Of a stretch of 64,000 nt of DNA, positions 26,342 through 34,977 are shown in pieces; the first letter of the stretch is position 1, and each line of letters starts with the position of its first letter. This stretch comes from an uncultured Roseburia sp. (GTDB taxonomy: Bacteria > Bacillota > Clostridia > Lachnospirales > Lachnospiraceae). The notes under the pieces are model-generated. The model saw only the letters and a program-made list of their open reading frames with translations, searched no databases and had not been told where the DNA came from. The stretch is from the NCBI GenBank assembly GCA_910577925.1, contig CAJTOI010000002.1, forward strand, positions 180,305 through 244,304. Direction: 5' to 3'. Both the position numbers and the translations under genes were made by a program.

Positions 26342-27364
26342 CTATCCGATCGTCTCCATAAACGCCGCAAGCTTTTCCTCTGTCATGCCTTCCGCCGCAA
26401 GAGCGTACAGCTGCAGCTGCCTGGGAATCAATGTCTCATATCTGGTGCTCCGATAATCCGGCACTTCTCTCTTTACCGTCTCCTCGAGCCTGCGGTAATC
26501 CTCCATCGGCAGCGCAAGCCCGCGCAGCGCGGCAAAATAGATCGTCTCATAAAAATAGGTGTGCAGAAAATACAACTTGATTTCCTCATAATATTCCCGG
26601 AAAAATTCGGTGCGCTTCATAAAGTCCCACACCTGATACTGCACATCCGCATGCATCAGAAGCGTGTCTTTCCGCTTCATGTCCCGCTGCATCGTTCCCG
26701 CCTCATTCTGACGGTAATAGTAAAAGGGTTCGCTCATCACCGCAAACCGCTTCCCGTAAAACAACAGCGGATAGACGAACAGCGGCTCCTCATAGACAAC
26801 CCGCTCCGCGTACTTCACGCCGGCCCGCCGCACCAGACTGCTGCGGTACAGCTTATTCCAGCAGCCGTAAGTGATTTTTTCACGGATCAGAAACGCCTTT
26901 CGCTCCTCCGGCGTCTCAATGCGCAGCGTCTCCTCTCTGACGGCGCGCCCCGGCAAAAATGCGCCGGTCTTCTCCGTATAGCAGAAGTATTCAAACTGAA
27001 TCAGATCCGCATCCTCACGGACGGCGCGCTCATACACTCTGGCAAGCCAGTCCTCCGCCACGAAATCGTCCGCGTCCACAAACGCGAGATACTCCCCCTC
27101 CACATACGGCAGCGCGGCATTCCTAGCGCCGCCCTGGCGGCGGTTTTCTTCCATGCGCATAATCAGAATACTCTCCGGGTACGCGCGCTCAAATTCGCTC
27201 AGCAGCTCCCAGGTAGCCCCGCCATCCGTCGACGCGTCGTCCACAAAGATAAGCTGAAGGCTTTCTATGCCGATGGTCTGTCCGACCAGCGACAGAAAAC
27301 ATTTCGGAAGCCATCTTGCCGCGTTATAACACGGTATCACCACACTGACCTTTTTCGAATACAT
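26342..27364 (-). CDS. Family 2 glycosyltransferase
   Basis: A 340-residue GT2: VSVVIPCYNAARWLPKC, LIFVDDASTDGG, RRQGGARNAAL and FVDADDFVAED, then a ~200-residue tail with YYYRQNEAGTMQRD. It is a paralogue of 17994 and 33739. The ATG at 27364 has GGGAG five bases upstream and lies 41 bp inside the 3' end of the preceding gene, so the two genes overlap and should be translationally coupled. Confidence 0.9.
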   Translation of the reverse strand: MYSKKVSVVIPCYNAARWLPKCFLSLVGQTIGIESLQLIFVDDASTDGGATWELLSEFERAYPESILIMRMEENRRQGGARNAALPYVEGEYLAFVDADDFVAEDWLARVYERAVREDADLIQFEYFCYTEKTGAFLPGRAVREETLRIETPEERKAFLIREKITYGCWNKLYRSSLVRRAGVKYAERVVYEEPLFVYPLLFYGKRFAVMSEPFYYYRQNEAGTMQRDMKRKDTLLMHADVQYQVWDFMKRTEFFREYYEEIKLYFLHTYFYETIYFAALRGLALPMEDYRRLEETVKREVPDYRSTRYETLIPRQLQLYALAAEGMTEEKLAAFMETIG

Positions 27365-28979
27365 CCGCTCTCCCTTCCAGAAGCTCCATAAACTGTTCCG
27401 CCCGCCTGTCCCAGGTGTGGTCCCGTTTTGTCTTCTTTCTGCCGTTTTCCGCAATCCGCCGCCTCATCTCTTCATCCGCAAGCAGGCTCGCTACCCGCCG
27501 CGGCAGCTCCTCTAATCTTCCCCGCTCGAAAATTACCATATCGTCCCCGGTGTACCGCCCTTTTAAAAAGTCGGAATCGTCTGTGACAAGCACCGCCCCC
27601 GCAAGCATGATATCTGCCATCCGTTCGGTAAAACCGGCTTTGTGCCACGCCATGACATTTAAAGAGAGCTTTGACTGCCGATAGACGGCAAGGCTTTCCT
27701 CCACCGTGACATTCGGATGGCAGACAAGATTCGGATAGCTCCGAAGCGGGCACCGATACCAGCTGTCGCCGAACACCTCCACCGTAAGTCCCGCGCGAAG
27801 CAGCGTTTCGACAACCCGTTTGCGGTAATAAAAGGTTACACAGTACACGGTTCTGCGGATGCGGTACATCTGCTCCAAAAACTCCCCGTCGTCAAACGTG
27901 ACACCGCGTTGCCTTATGGTCTCGGCAAACGCTTCCTCCGCGGGCAGGTCGGGATTCTTACGCATCACGCGCAGAAAATGATTCGCCAGAAACCGCTCTT
28001 TGCGCTCCAACTGATGCATCCACAGAATCTGCTCCCGGTAGTCGCCGTAGGTGCCGACGAAGGTCAGCGAAAATTTCCGCTCCGGCTGCGGCCCCGCCGC
28101 TTCCATCCCCGCAGGCGGGAAAAGAATCGCATTCTGTCTAAAATAGTGTTCCGCAAAACGCCGATAATTCTCGTCATGCACGAGAAGATAAAAGTTTTCA
28201 CCCCGGTATCCCATATGGCTTTTCAGCCAGATCGGATGGTCGAAAATAAAATTGTACTGCGGCGCATGGATATGCTCGTGCAGATAGTGAATTTCGTCCC
28301 GCATCATAATAGAAAACAGATATGACTGCACACCGATCACCGCTTTGTAATGCGTATTCATATAATTCAGACTGTCTCTGACATCATTTTTGCCGAAGTC
28401 AAAATATTCTACCGATGCGCCTGCACGCTCCAATGCCATGCCGAATTGCTCTGCAATCACCGTCAAAACATTATGACAGACCGGATCTCCTTTATAGATC
28501 AGTATCGGCCTCGCCGCGTCGTCGATTTTGTAAAACGATTCTCCGCGGCCGATCATCTGCTCCATACAGGTCAGTACTTCCTGTTCGCCGCAGCCGGCAA
28601 CCTTCGCCTGCGCGAGCACGCCTGTGACGGCCGCATCAAAAAACCCCGTCTTCCGGAGGACTTCGCTGTATTTTCCGATCACATAACAGTCCGCGATCCA
28701 GCCGCACCGCAGTTCCTCCTCCGGCGCGTCGTCCGCGAGCAGCAGATAATCTTCCCTCTCACACGCAGGGATATCCGACTCCGCAAGCACAAGCGGCGTC
28801 CGCGCCGCAATCCGCAGCAGCAATTCGTATTTTTGTTTTGCGGGGAGCTTATGATTGAGTCCTCCCGCGAGGCGCACCGTCTCCCTGTCGACTGCCACCT
28901 CTCCCGCACAGAGCGTCTCGTCGAGCAAAAGCTCCGAAAATGAGATGCCCTCCGGCGCCGTTTTTGCGATGCGAAGCAT
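27324..28979 (-). CDS. Long CgeB-like GT-B glycosyltransferase
   Basis: A 551-residue protein. The last ~380 residues are CgeB-like: FDFGKNDVRDSL, NFIFDHPIWL, LTFVGTYGDYRE, SLNVMAWHKAGFTERMADIM, and the closing KRDHTWDRRAEQFMELL shared with the genes at 38483, 39658 and 44116. The first ~170 residues are an extra domain not recognised. It heads the three-gene leftward unit behind a sigma-28-type promoter. GGGAGG precedes the ATG by eight bases. Confidence 0.85.
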   Translation of the reverse strand: MLRIAKTAPEGISFSELLLDETLCAGEVAVDRETVRLAGGLNHKLPAKQKYELLLRIAARTPLVLAESDIPACEREDYLLLADDAPEEELRCGWIADCYVIGKYSEVLRKTGFFDAAVTGVLAQAKVAGCGEQEVLTCMEQMIGRGESFYKIDDAARPILIYKGDPVCHNVLTVIAEQFGMALERAGASVEYFDFGKNDVRDSLNYMNTHYKAVIGVQSYLFSIMMRDEIHYLHEHIHAPQYNFIFDHPIWLKSHMGYRGENFYLLVHDENYRRFAEHYFRQNAILFPPAGMEAAGPQPERKFSLTFVGTYGDYREQILWMHQLERKERFLANHFLRVMRKNPDLPAEEAFAETIRQRGVTFDDGEFLEQMYRIRRTVYCVTFYYRKRVVETLLRAGLTVEVFGDSWYRCPLRSYPNLVCHPNVTVEESLAVYRQSKLSLNVMAWHKAGFTERMADIMLAGAVLVTDDSDFLKGRYTGDDMVIFERGRLEELPRRVASLLADEEMRRRIAENGRKKTKRDHTWDRRAEQFMELLEGRADVFEKGQCGDTVL

Positions 28980-29016
28980 ATGTTTCCTCCCGTCTTATCT
29001 GATTCCCATATCTGTC

Positions 29017-29043
29017 ATATCGGTTCCTGCTGCCTGTCCGTTA
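29017..29043 (-). promoter_or_regulatory. Sigma-28-type promoter, leftward, for 27324 unit
   Basis: Minus strand: TAAC (29043-29040), 15-nt spacer, ACCGATAT (29024-29017). It lies 38 bp ahead of the ATG at 28979 and is back-to-back with the rightward element at 29042. Confidence 0.55.
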
Positions 29044-29068
29044 AGTTTCATTTTCTTTCTGTCGATAT
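29042..29068 (+). promoter_or_regulatory. Sigma-28-type promoter, rightward, for GT8 pair
   Basis: TAAG (29042-29045), 15-nt spacer, GTCGATAT (29061-29068), 46 bp ahead of the ATG at 29115. Its -35 overlaps that of the leftward promoter by two bases. Confidence 0.6.
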
Positions 29069-29114
29069 ACCTTACAGAGTTTTTTCAAATCTAAAACGAA
29101 CAGGAGCCTCTCTG

Positions 29115-30104
29115 ATGGAACAGCAAACTATGAATCTTGCAATTGCGATCAACCGCCGCTATGTGCGCTACGCCTATGTCATGTTGTCTTCGTTTTTCAC
29201 GCACCACGCGCTTCCGGTCAATGTGTTCGTCATGCACCGAGATCTGCAGCCGTCCGATATGGAGCTGCTTGGCGCGCTCGCGGATTCCGACACGCATGCG
29301 CAGAACCCTGCGGCGCATGCCGCTTTTCACTTTCTGCATGTCCCCGATTCGCTGATGCCGCCGGACGAAGTGCTCGCGTCGAGCACGTGGGGACCGGAGG
29401 CTTATTTCCGTCTTGCGGTCGTCGATCTGCTGCCCGCGGATATCGACCGGGTGCTCTATCTCGACACCGACATGATCGTCAATAAGCCGCTCACCGACAT
29501 GTATTTCCGCGACATCGGCGACTGCCGTATCGCGGCCTGCAGAGAGCATTTCTGCGATCCGCCCTACCACAATTACTGCGATGAGCTGTTTGCGGAACTG
29601 ATTCCGAAAGGGTTCTGTTATTTCAACTCGGGAACCATCCTCTACCGCCTCGACGCCATGCGCGCGGACTGCGATTTCGCCTCCTATATGGAGCTTGCCC
29701 GCAGACTGGAGTACCGTATCGAGTTCCCGGATCAGGATTTGTTGAATTACCGCCACTACAACGAGGTATATTATCTTGACGCCTCCTATAATCAAAACGC
29801 CCGCTACGGCTACAACTATAAAGAAATGCATTATGAACAGATGAAGGCCGAAACCGCCATTATCCATTACGCGTCCTCGAAGCCGTGGCGCGGAAATTTT
29901 ATCCACTGCGACGTGGAGCAGCTCTGGTGGGATTATGCGGCCCGAACGCCGTTCCACGACGAATTTCTCGAAGAGATTGTCCGGGAGACGATGGCCGACA
30001 CACAGATTAATTCTTATATTACGGACGTCCTGTCAAAAAACGAGCGCATGTACCAGCTCATCGAACAGTACGATCAATTATTAAAACGAGGTAATCCCGT
30101 ATGA
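29115..30104 (+). CDS. Family 8 glycosyltransferase
   Basis: A 329-residue GT8 enzyme (RfaJ/glycogenin-like). AIAINRRYVRYAYVMLSSFF opens the nucleotide-binding fold; the metal-binding DTD is at 117-119 in YLDTDMIVNKPL; FPDQDLLNYR and HYASSKPW are later family motifs. It uses a UDP-hexose, often UDP-Glc or UDP-Gal, with retention. AGGAG lies eight bases before the ATG. It is coupled by ATGA to a second GT8 gene that is clearly a tandem duplicate. Confidence 0.92.
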   Translation: MEQQTMNLAIAINRRYVRYAYVMLSSFFTHHALPVNVFVMHRDLQPSDMELLGALADSDTHAQNPAAHAAFHFLHVPDSLMPPDEVLASSTWGPEAYFRLAVVDLLPADIDRVLYLDTDMIVNKPLTDMYFRDIGDCRIAACREHFCDPPYHNYCDELFAELIPKGFCYFNSGTILYRLDAMRADCDFASYMELARRLEYRIEFPDQDLLNYRHYNEVYYLDASYNQNARYGYNYKEMHYEQMKAETAIIHYASSKPWRGNFIHCDVEQLWWDYAARTPFHDEFLEEIVRETMADTQINSYITDVLSKNERMYQLIEQYDQLLKRGNPV

Positions 30105-31075
30105 ATATTGTAATTGCGATAAATAAAGCTTATATCCCCTATGTCTCCGTGATGCTGACGTCGCTGTTTTGCCAGCACTCCTGTCCGATCGACATCTACG
30201 TCCTGCACCACGAACTTACCTCCGAGGATGAAGCCGTGCTGTGCCGGCTGTCGGAGACTTATGAGGCCGCTTTTCATTTTCTGTATATCCCGGATTCGCT
30301 GCTTCCGCCCGCCGAGGTCAAAAGCGCGACTCCCTGGGGTATCGAGACCTATTTTCGTCTCGCAATCCTCGACCTGCTTCCCGCCGACGCGCACCGGGCC
30401 GTCTATCTCGACGCCGATATGATCGTCAACAAGCCGCTGGATGCGCTTTATTCCTGTGACCTGCAGGGCAAAAAGATCGCGGCATGCTATGAGCTGTCCT
30501 GCCATGCGCCGTTCGGCGACTACAGGGATGCGCTTTTTTGCGAACTGATTCCCGACGGCTTTACCTACTTTAACGCCGGCATGATGCTGCTGGACTTAGA
30601 TGCGTTGCGCCCGCAGTACGGCTTTGACCGTTATATGGCCGCTGCCGCCGAACTGAATTATCAGATTCAGTTTCCGGATCAGGATTTGCTCAATTACTGC
30701 CACCACGGGGAAGTGCTGCATCTTGATTTCAGACAGTATAATCTGTTTGCAAGACGGGCTTACACCGATTTCGGCATGCGCTATGAAGATGTAAAAGAAA
30801 ATGTCTCCGTCATCCACTATACCAACGAAAAACCCTGGCGCGGCAACTGCCTGCACTGCGATATTGAGCTGCTCTGGTGGGATTACGCAAAAAAGACGCC
30901 GTTTTATCACGATTTACTTGTCGCCGCCGCACGAGAGCTGATGTTCGATACGACCGTCCGGGCTTACTCGGACAATATCCGATTCGAACAGCAGCAGCTT
31001 ATGACCGCCATCGACACCTACGAGCAGATTTTTGCGCGCTGCAATATTCCGTTTATACATCCCGACGATTTATAG
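30101..31075 (+). CDS. Family 8 glycosyltransferase (tandem paralogue)
   Basis: A 324-residue GT8 enzyme closely related to its upstream neighbour. DAD lies at 104-106 (YLDADMIVNKPL), followed by FPDQDLLNYC and HYTNEKPW. The DTD-to-DAD change keeps both metal ligands. The two enzymes probably add successive or alternative hexoses. The gene ends 35 bp before a rightward terminator. Composition is more GC-rich than in the flanking leftward genes, as it is in the first copy. Confidence 0.92.
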   Translation: MNIVIAINKAYIPYVSVMLTSLFCQHSCPIDIYVLHHELTSEDEAVLCRLSETYEAAFHFLYIPDSLLPPAEVKSATPWGIETYFRLAILDLLPADAHRAVYLDADMIVNKPLDALYSCDLQGKKIAACYELSCHAPFGDYRDALFCELIPDGFTYFNAGMMLLDLDALRPQYGFDRYMAAAAELNYQIQFPDQDLLNYCHHGEVLHLDFRQYNLFARRAYTDFGMRYEDVKENVSVIHYTNEKPWRGNCLHCDIELLWWDYAKKTPFYHDLLVAAARELMFDTTVRAYSDNIRFEQQQLMTAIDTYEQIFARCNIPFIHPDDL

Positions 31076-31109
31076 CAGGCGCTATGCTTTTCCGGTGCAC
31101 TATAATTTT

Positions 31110-31134
31110 GCAGGCGCTATGCGCCTGCTTTTTT
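31110..31134 (+). terminator. Intrinsic terminator after GT8 pair
   Basis: GCAGGCG-CTAT-GCGCCTGC followed by six T residues, 35 bp beyond the GT8 stop; its end overlaps the stop codon of the convergent HisF-like gene. A 13-bp direct repeat (GCAGGCGCTATGC) at 31075-31087 and 31110-31122 suggests local duplication. Confidence 0.85.
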
Positions 31135-31891
31135 AGCGCAGGCGCACCGGTACGCCCCGCTCCCCTAAGTACTCCTTCGCTTCCTTCGGCGTCTGCTCCG
31201 TAAAATGATAAATACTCGCCGCCGCGACCGCCGATGCGCCTCCGGATGTGACGGCCTGATACATGTCTTCATAGCATCCGGCGCCTCCGGACGCTATGAC
31301 CGGCACGCCGACCGTCTCCGCGGCGTGCCTTATCATCCCGATCTCGTAGCCCTGCATCGTGCCGTCCCGCTCAATCGAGGTCACGAGCAGCTCTCCCGCG
31401 CCCTTCTCTGCGGCGATCGCCGCCCACTCTCTCAGAGAATACCCGGTGTCTTTCGACCCGCTGTGGGAAAAGCAGCGGTATTCACCGTCAATCTTCTTAC
31501 AGTCAATGCTTACCACAATACACTGTGAACCAAATATCCCGGCGCCCTGGCTGATCAAATCCGGATTCTCATAAGCCGCGGTATTCACCGATACCTTATC
31601 GGCGCCCGCCCGGAGGAGCCGCCGTATCTGCTCCACATTCCGGATTCCGCCGCCCACGGTAAACGGGACAAAGCACTCTCTCGAAAAGTCCCGTATTGAC
31701 TCGTAATCCGGCTCTCTTCCCTCCGCTGTCGCCTCGATATCCATGAGAATCAACTCGTCCACTTCCCGCATATTGTATACTTTGATTGCCGGAAGCACTG
31801 TATCTACCCGCCGCCACGAATCAAATCCGACCCCTTTTACGAGACCGACCGATTTGTACAGCAGCGTCGGAATTACCCGTACCTTTAACAT
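31133..31891 (-). CDS. HisF-like cyclase for acetamidino sugar synthesis
   Basis: A 252-residue TIM barrel of the HisF family. Asp130 (VVSIDCKK) is kept, but the usual catalytic Asp11 is replaced by leucine (VIPTLLYK). That change, with LVKGVGF and DELILMDIEATAEGR, is typical of the HisF2/AglZ branch that works with a PseA/WbpG amidotransferase and not in histidine synthesis. It is the last gene of the leftward pseB operon. The ATG has AGGA seven bases upstream. Confidence 0.85.
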   Translation of the reverse strand: MLKVRVIPTLLYKSVGLVKGVGFDSWRRVDTVLPAIKVYNMREVDELILMDIEATAEGREPDYESIRDFSRECFVPFTVGGGIRNVEQIRRLLRAGADKVSVNTAAYENPDLISQGAGIFGSQCIVVSIDCKKIDGEYRCFSHSGSKDTGYSLREWAAIAAEKGAGELLVTSIERDGTMQGYEIGMIRHAAETVGVPVIASGGAGCYEDMYQAVTSGGASAVAAASIYHFTEQTPKEAKEYLGERGVPVRLR

Positions 31892-31957
31892 AACGATTTC
31901 CTGCTCCTTCTGTGCTGTCTGTCACATTCCGTCTTATAGAAAAATCCGAATCGCTTT

Positions 31958-32572
31958 CTACAAGGTAAGAAAATTTCGAATCAACTTAAACCCGGCCTTC
32001 TGACTCTTTTCCGGATGAAACTGCGTCCCTGCAATATGGCCTTTTGCGACCGCAGAGACAAAGCCGCCGCAGTAAGGCGTGACTGCGGCGATGTGTTCCT
32101 CGTTCTTGACCCGGAAATGATAGCTGTGTACAAAATAATAGTTTGTACCGTCGTCGATTCCGTCAAAAAGCGGCGTGTCCGTGCGTTTTTCGATATCATT
32201 CCACCCGACATGCGGAATCCGCTCCTGCCCGTCCGCCGGTTCGAGCAGGACAATCTCCCCGGGAATATAACCGAGGCCGTCACACGCCCGGCCCTCGCTG
32301 CCTTTTGACGCCAGAAGCTGCATGCCCAGACAGATGCCGAGCAGCGGTACTTCTTTCTCAAGTACCGCCCGGTCAAGCTCTTCGATCCATCCGCCCTGCC
32401 GCAGATGATCCATGGCATCCGGAAATGCCCCCACGCCCGGGAGCACGATATGCTCTGCGCTCCGCAGCTCGAGCGGATTGTCGATAATCACCGCATCCGA
32501 GCCGCATTTTTCAAACGCTCTCTGTACGGAAAGGAGATTTCCCATCCCGTAGTCTATAATCACCGTCTCCAT
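31958..32572 (-). CDS. HisH-like glutamine amidotransferase
   Basis: A 204-residue class I glutamine amidotransferase. Cys81 in LLGICLGMQLL is the nucleophile; His186 and Glu188 in TQFHPEKS complete the triad. It should release ammonia from glutamine and channel it with the HisF-like partner to the PP-loop enzyme upstream. The start directly follows the stop of that gene (TAAATG). Standing next to HisF-like and PseA-like genes, it is assigned to acetamidino sugar formation rather than histidine biosynthesis. Confidence 0.88.
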   Translation of the reverse strand: METVIIDYGMGNLLSVQRAFEKCGSDAVIIDNPLELRSAEHIVLPGVGAFPDAMDHLRQGGWIEELDRAVLEKEVPLLGICLGMQLLASKGSEGRACDGLGYIPGEIVLLEPADGQERIPHVGWNDIEKRTDTPLFDGIDDGTNYYFVHSYHFRVKNEEHIAAVTPYCGGFVSAVAKGHIAGTQFHPEKSQKAGFKLIRNFLTL

Positions 32573-33742
32573 TTAGCGCTTTTCTTCTCCGTTTTCATTG
32601 TCGTAGTTAATCTTTGTCAGGTTTCCGTTTTTGTCCTTGATCAGCTTGCCGTTTTTGTCGGTGAGGAACAGTTTTTTGTTGGTAAACTCATCACAGATCT
32701 TAATAAACTCGTCCACGGTAATATCGAGCGGCTCCAGAATATCCTCGAGCTTCTTGTCCAGATAAGTCCACCGGAACGCGCCGTCGCGCTCCTTTACCAC
32801 CCGCATCGCGTCCTCTCTCGAAATCCGTCCGCGGCGGATATGCATTGACGCCTGGTCGGAGCATCTGCCGAAGCCGAACTTGAGGAATTTAAAGTATTCG
32901 TGGATGCCGGCCTGATAATTGTCGAGATTCTCATAGTCGTCGTAGTCTCCCTCGACCACCTTGCCCCAGCTCTGAAATCCGTGTGCCTTCGCCACAAGAA
33001 CATTATGCAGCCCTTCCCACGGGATATAATAGCCGAGGAAAATGCCGGTCACTCCGACACGCTTTAATTCCTCGTCCGTCGGGTAGGTAAACGGGATCAG
33101 GTCCTTTTTGCGGATGCCCTCCTGCCCGATCAGGTCGTTGACGCGCAGTCCGAGCATTCCGCCGAATTCCTCCAGCCATCTGCGGTCCAGCACATTGTTC
33201 TCCACCGCAGCCGCGGGGCCGCCGTACTCGTTCTGCGAATTTTCTCCCCAGATAATCAGCGGGATATTGAAATTCACGGCCATGCGCACCGGCACCGTAA
33301 AGATGCTCACATGCTCCGGCCAGGAAATATCGCCGACCTCAATCAAACCGATGCGGTTTAACTTCGCACGCACCACGCGGTTTGTCGTCATCTCAATATA
33401 ATCCACGCCCATCTTTTTGATATTCTCGATGTTTGCTCTTCCGATCGGCGTCAGATCACAGGTCGTCGCCGTCACGCACAGCGGGTTCATCCCGAGCTCC
33501 AGCATCGTAATCACCTGGTAGGTGCTGTCTTTGCCGCCGCTGACCGGTATGATGCAGTCCCAGTTTGAGCCGTCCTTCGAGCGGTAGCGGTCTAAAATCT
33601 CCATGAGCTCTTCTTTTCGCTTTGCCCAGTCCACGTTCTTCCGGTTCTCGTAATTGCGGCACGCATTACACACCCCCTCCTCGTCAAAAGAAAGGTGCGG
33701 TTTTGTGCTCGGTAAACAACATCTCTTACAATACTGAATCAT
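32573..33742 (-). CDS. pseA: N-acetyl sugar amidotransferase (PseA/WbpG-like)
   Basis: A 389-residue PP-loop ATPase: N-terminal cysteines (YCKRCC, then CNAC) suggest a zinc site, and VSGGKDS at 67-73 is the ATP pyrophosphate loop. The family converts an N-acetyl group to acetamidino: PseA on CMP-Pse5Ac7Ac in Campylobacter, WbpG on the 2,3-diamino mannuronate in Pseudomonas. Both potential substrates are hinted at in this island. The ATG at 33742 has GGAGG seven bases upstream and overlaps the GT2 stop. The C-terminus holds a lysine-rich FLTDKNGKLIKDKNGNLTKI tail. Confidence 0.85.
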   Translation of the reverse strand: MIQYCKRCCLPSTKPHLSFDEEGVCNACRNYENRKNVDWAKRKEELMEILDRYRSKDGSNWDCIIPVSGGKDSTYQVITMLELGMNPLCVTATTCDLTPIGRANIENIKKMGVDYIEMTTNRVVRAKLNRIGLIEVGDISWPEHVSIFTVPVRMAVNFNIPLIIWGENSQNEYGGPAAAVENNVLDRRWLEEFGGMLGLRVNDLIGQEGIRKKDLIPFTYPTDEELKRVGVTGIFLGYYIPWEGLHNVLVAKAHGFQSWGKVVEGDYDDYENLDNYQAGIHEYFKFLKFGFGRCSDQASMHIRRGRISREDAMRVVKERDGAFRWTYLDKKLEDILEPLDITVDEFIKICDEFTNKKLFLTDKNGKLIKDKNGNLTKINYDNENGEEKR

Positions 33743-34809
33743 CTTTTCTCCTCCATGTCTCCACGACTCCATTCCAATACAATGTTTCCGGTTTCCAAAA
33801 ATTGCTGCCTGTTCAGATTCCTGTCGATCAGGCCGATCATAATATGCTTGAGACTCTCCTGCTCCCTCGACAAATACGGATTTTCCCGGTAATCCGGGAA
33901 CAATGCCTTTACGGTATCCGTCATCTTCACAAAAACCTCATACGGCGGTTCGTCGAACAGCAGCCAGAGCTTCCACAGCGTATTCGCGTAATAATACCCC
34001 AGAAAATCCCATTCAACCTCTTTTGCAAAGCGCTCGAAAATCCCAAGCTTCCGGTAAGTGTCAAGCTTCATCAATTCGATGTCCAGCCGGTCGAGCTGCC
34101 GCACGTCATTGCGCTCATGCACCGTGGACGCGTCGTGCTGTCTATAATGATACAGATTATCCGGCAGATGGTAAAAGCTTCTCGCATACAGAAGAAGCAC
34201 CGGCTGCCAGTAATTGTCCTCATACTTCATATGCTCCGGGAATGAGACATACGGCTTCATCAAAAGTACCTTCCGGTAAATCGCCGCATAAATCCCGGCG
34301 CTGTATTCGCTTTTGATAAAATCGGAAACCCAGTGCATACCGCCCTCAATGATACTTTTCTCGTATCGTACGAATTCCTCCGGCGCATCCTCCTTTTCGT
34401 AGGGTACCTCTGTCCCGTCCGAAAAATTCAGAAACATCCGGCAGCCTGCGATATCACATTCGTTTTCCCTCACACACCGGTACAGGCGCTCGTACATCTG
34501 CGGTTCAATCCAGTCGTCCGAATCCACAAATCCGATATAGTCCGCATTCGCATAGCAAAGCCCCGCATTCCTTGCGCCTCCCTGACGTCCGTTTTTCTCC
34601 AAATGCACCGCAATCACGGAATCCGGATATCTCCGCTCAAATTCCGTGATGCAGCGCCAGGTCTCCCCTCCGTCCGTCGATGCGTCGTCCACAAAAATCA
34701 GCTCAAGATTCCCGATTCCGATCGTCTGCCTCTCGAGCGATTCCATACACTGCGGCAGGTAGCGGGACACATTAAAGCAGGGGATAATGACAGATATAAG
34801 CGGCTTCAT
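33739..34809 (-). CDS. Family 2 glycosyltransferase
   Basis: A 356-residue GT2 starting MKPLISVIIPCFNVSRYLP, with LIFVDDASTDGG, RQGGARNAGL and FVDSDDWIEPQ, and a later YHYRQHDASTVHERN block. It is a paralogue of 17994 and 26342. The ATG at 34809 has GGAGG six bases upstream and is the natural start. An in-frame ATG at 34977 would add 56 residues, but that stretch is a second copy of the gene's own 5' end (see 34810-34977). The stop overlaps the PseA-like start by ATGA. Confidence 0.85.
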   Translation of the reverse strand: MKPLISVIIPCFNVSRYLPQCMESLERQTIGIGNLELIFVDDASTDGGETWRCITEFERRYPDSVIAVHLEKNGRQGGARNAGLCYANADYIGFVDSDDWIEPQMYERLYRCVRENECDIAGCRMFLNFSDGTEVPYEKEDAPEEFVRYEKSIIEGGMHWVSDFIKSEYSAGIYAAIYRKVLLMKPYVSFPEHMKYEDNYWQPVLLLYARSFYHLPDNLYHYRQHDASTVHERNDVRQLDRLDIELMKLDTYRKLGIFERFAKEVEWDFLGYYYANTLWKLWLLFDEPPYEVFVKMTDTVKALFPDYRENPYLSREQESLKHIMIGLIDRNLNRQQFLETGNIVLEWSRGDMEEKR

Positions 34810-34947
34810 TTTACACCTCCGTCCTCGCATATTCCGTAAAATGAACTCAAGATTCTCGATTCCGATCGTCTGCCTCTCGAGTGATTCCATACACTGCGGC
34901 AGGTAGCAGGCTACATTAAAACACGGGATAATAACGGATATCAGAGG
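34701..34947 (-). repeat. 103-bp partial direct duplication
   Basis: Copies at 34701-34803 and 34845-34947, roughly 88% identical by eye, separated by 41 bp holding the ribosome site and start codon of the intact gene. Confidence 0.85.
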
Positions 34948-34977
34948 ACACCGCTCTGTTTTAGTGTTCTTCGACAT
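34810..34977 (-). pseudogene. Remnant 5' end of a duplicated GT2 gene
   Basis: Reading from an ATG at 34977, this stretch encodes MSKNTKTERCPLISVIIP and a second copy of residues 2 to ~38 of the adjoining transferase, then runs in frame into it. The 103-bp DNA copy (34845-34947) is about 88% identical to 34701-34803. It is most simply the leftover front of a tandem GT2 paralogue lost by recombination. A fused 412-residue protein is possible but would carry a useless repeat. Confidence 0.7.

Noticed and set aside
31075..31122. 13-bp direct repeats as mobile-element ends
   Set aside because: One copy is part of a terminator, no transposase or inverted ends are present, and a local duplication explains them.
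31133..32572. Histidine biosynthesis hisH-hisF pair
   Set aside because: The HisF-like protein lacks Asp11, and the neighbours are a PseA/WbpG-type enzyme, PseB and glycosyltransferases, with no other his gene.
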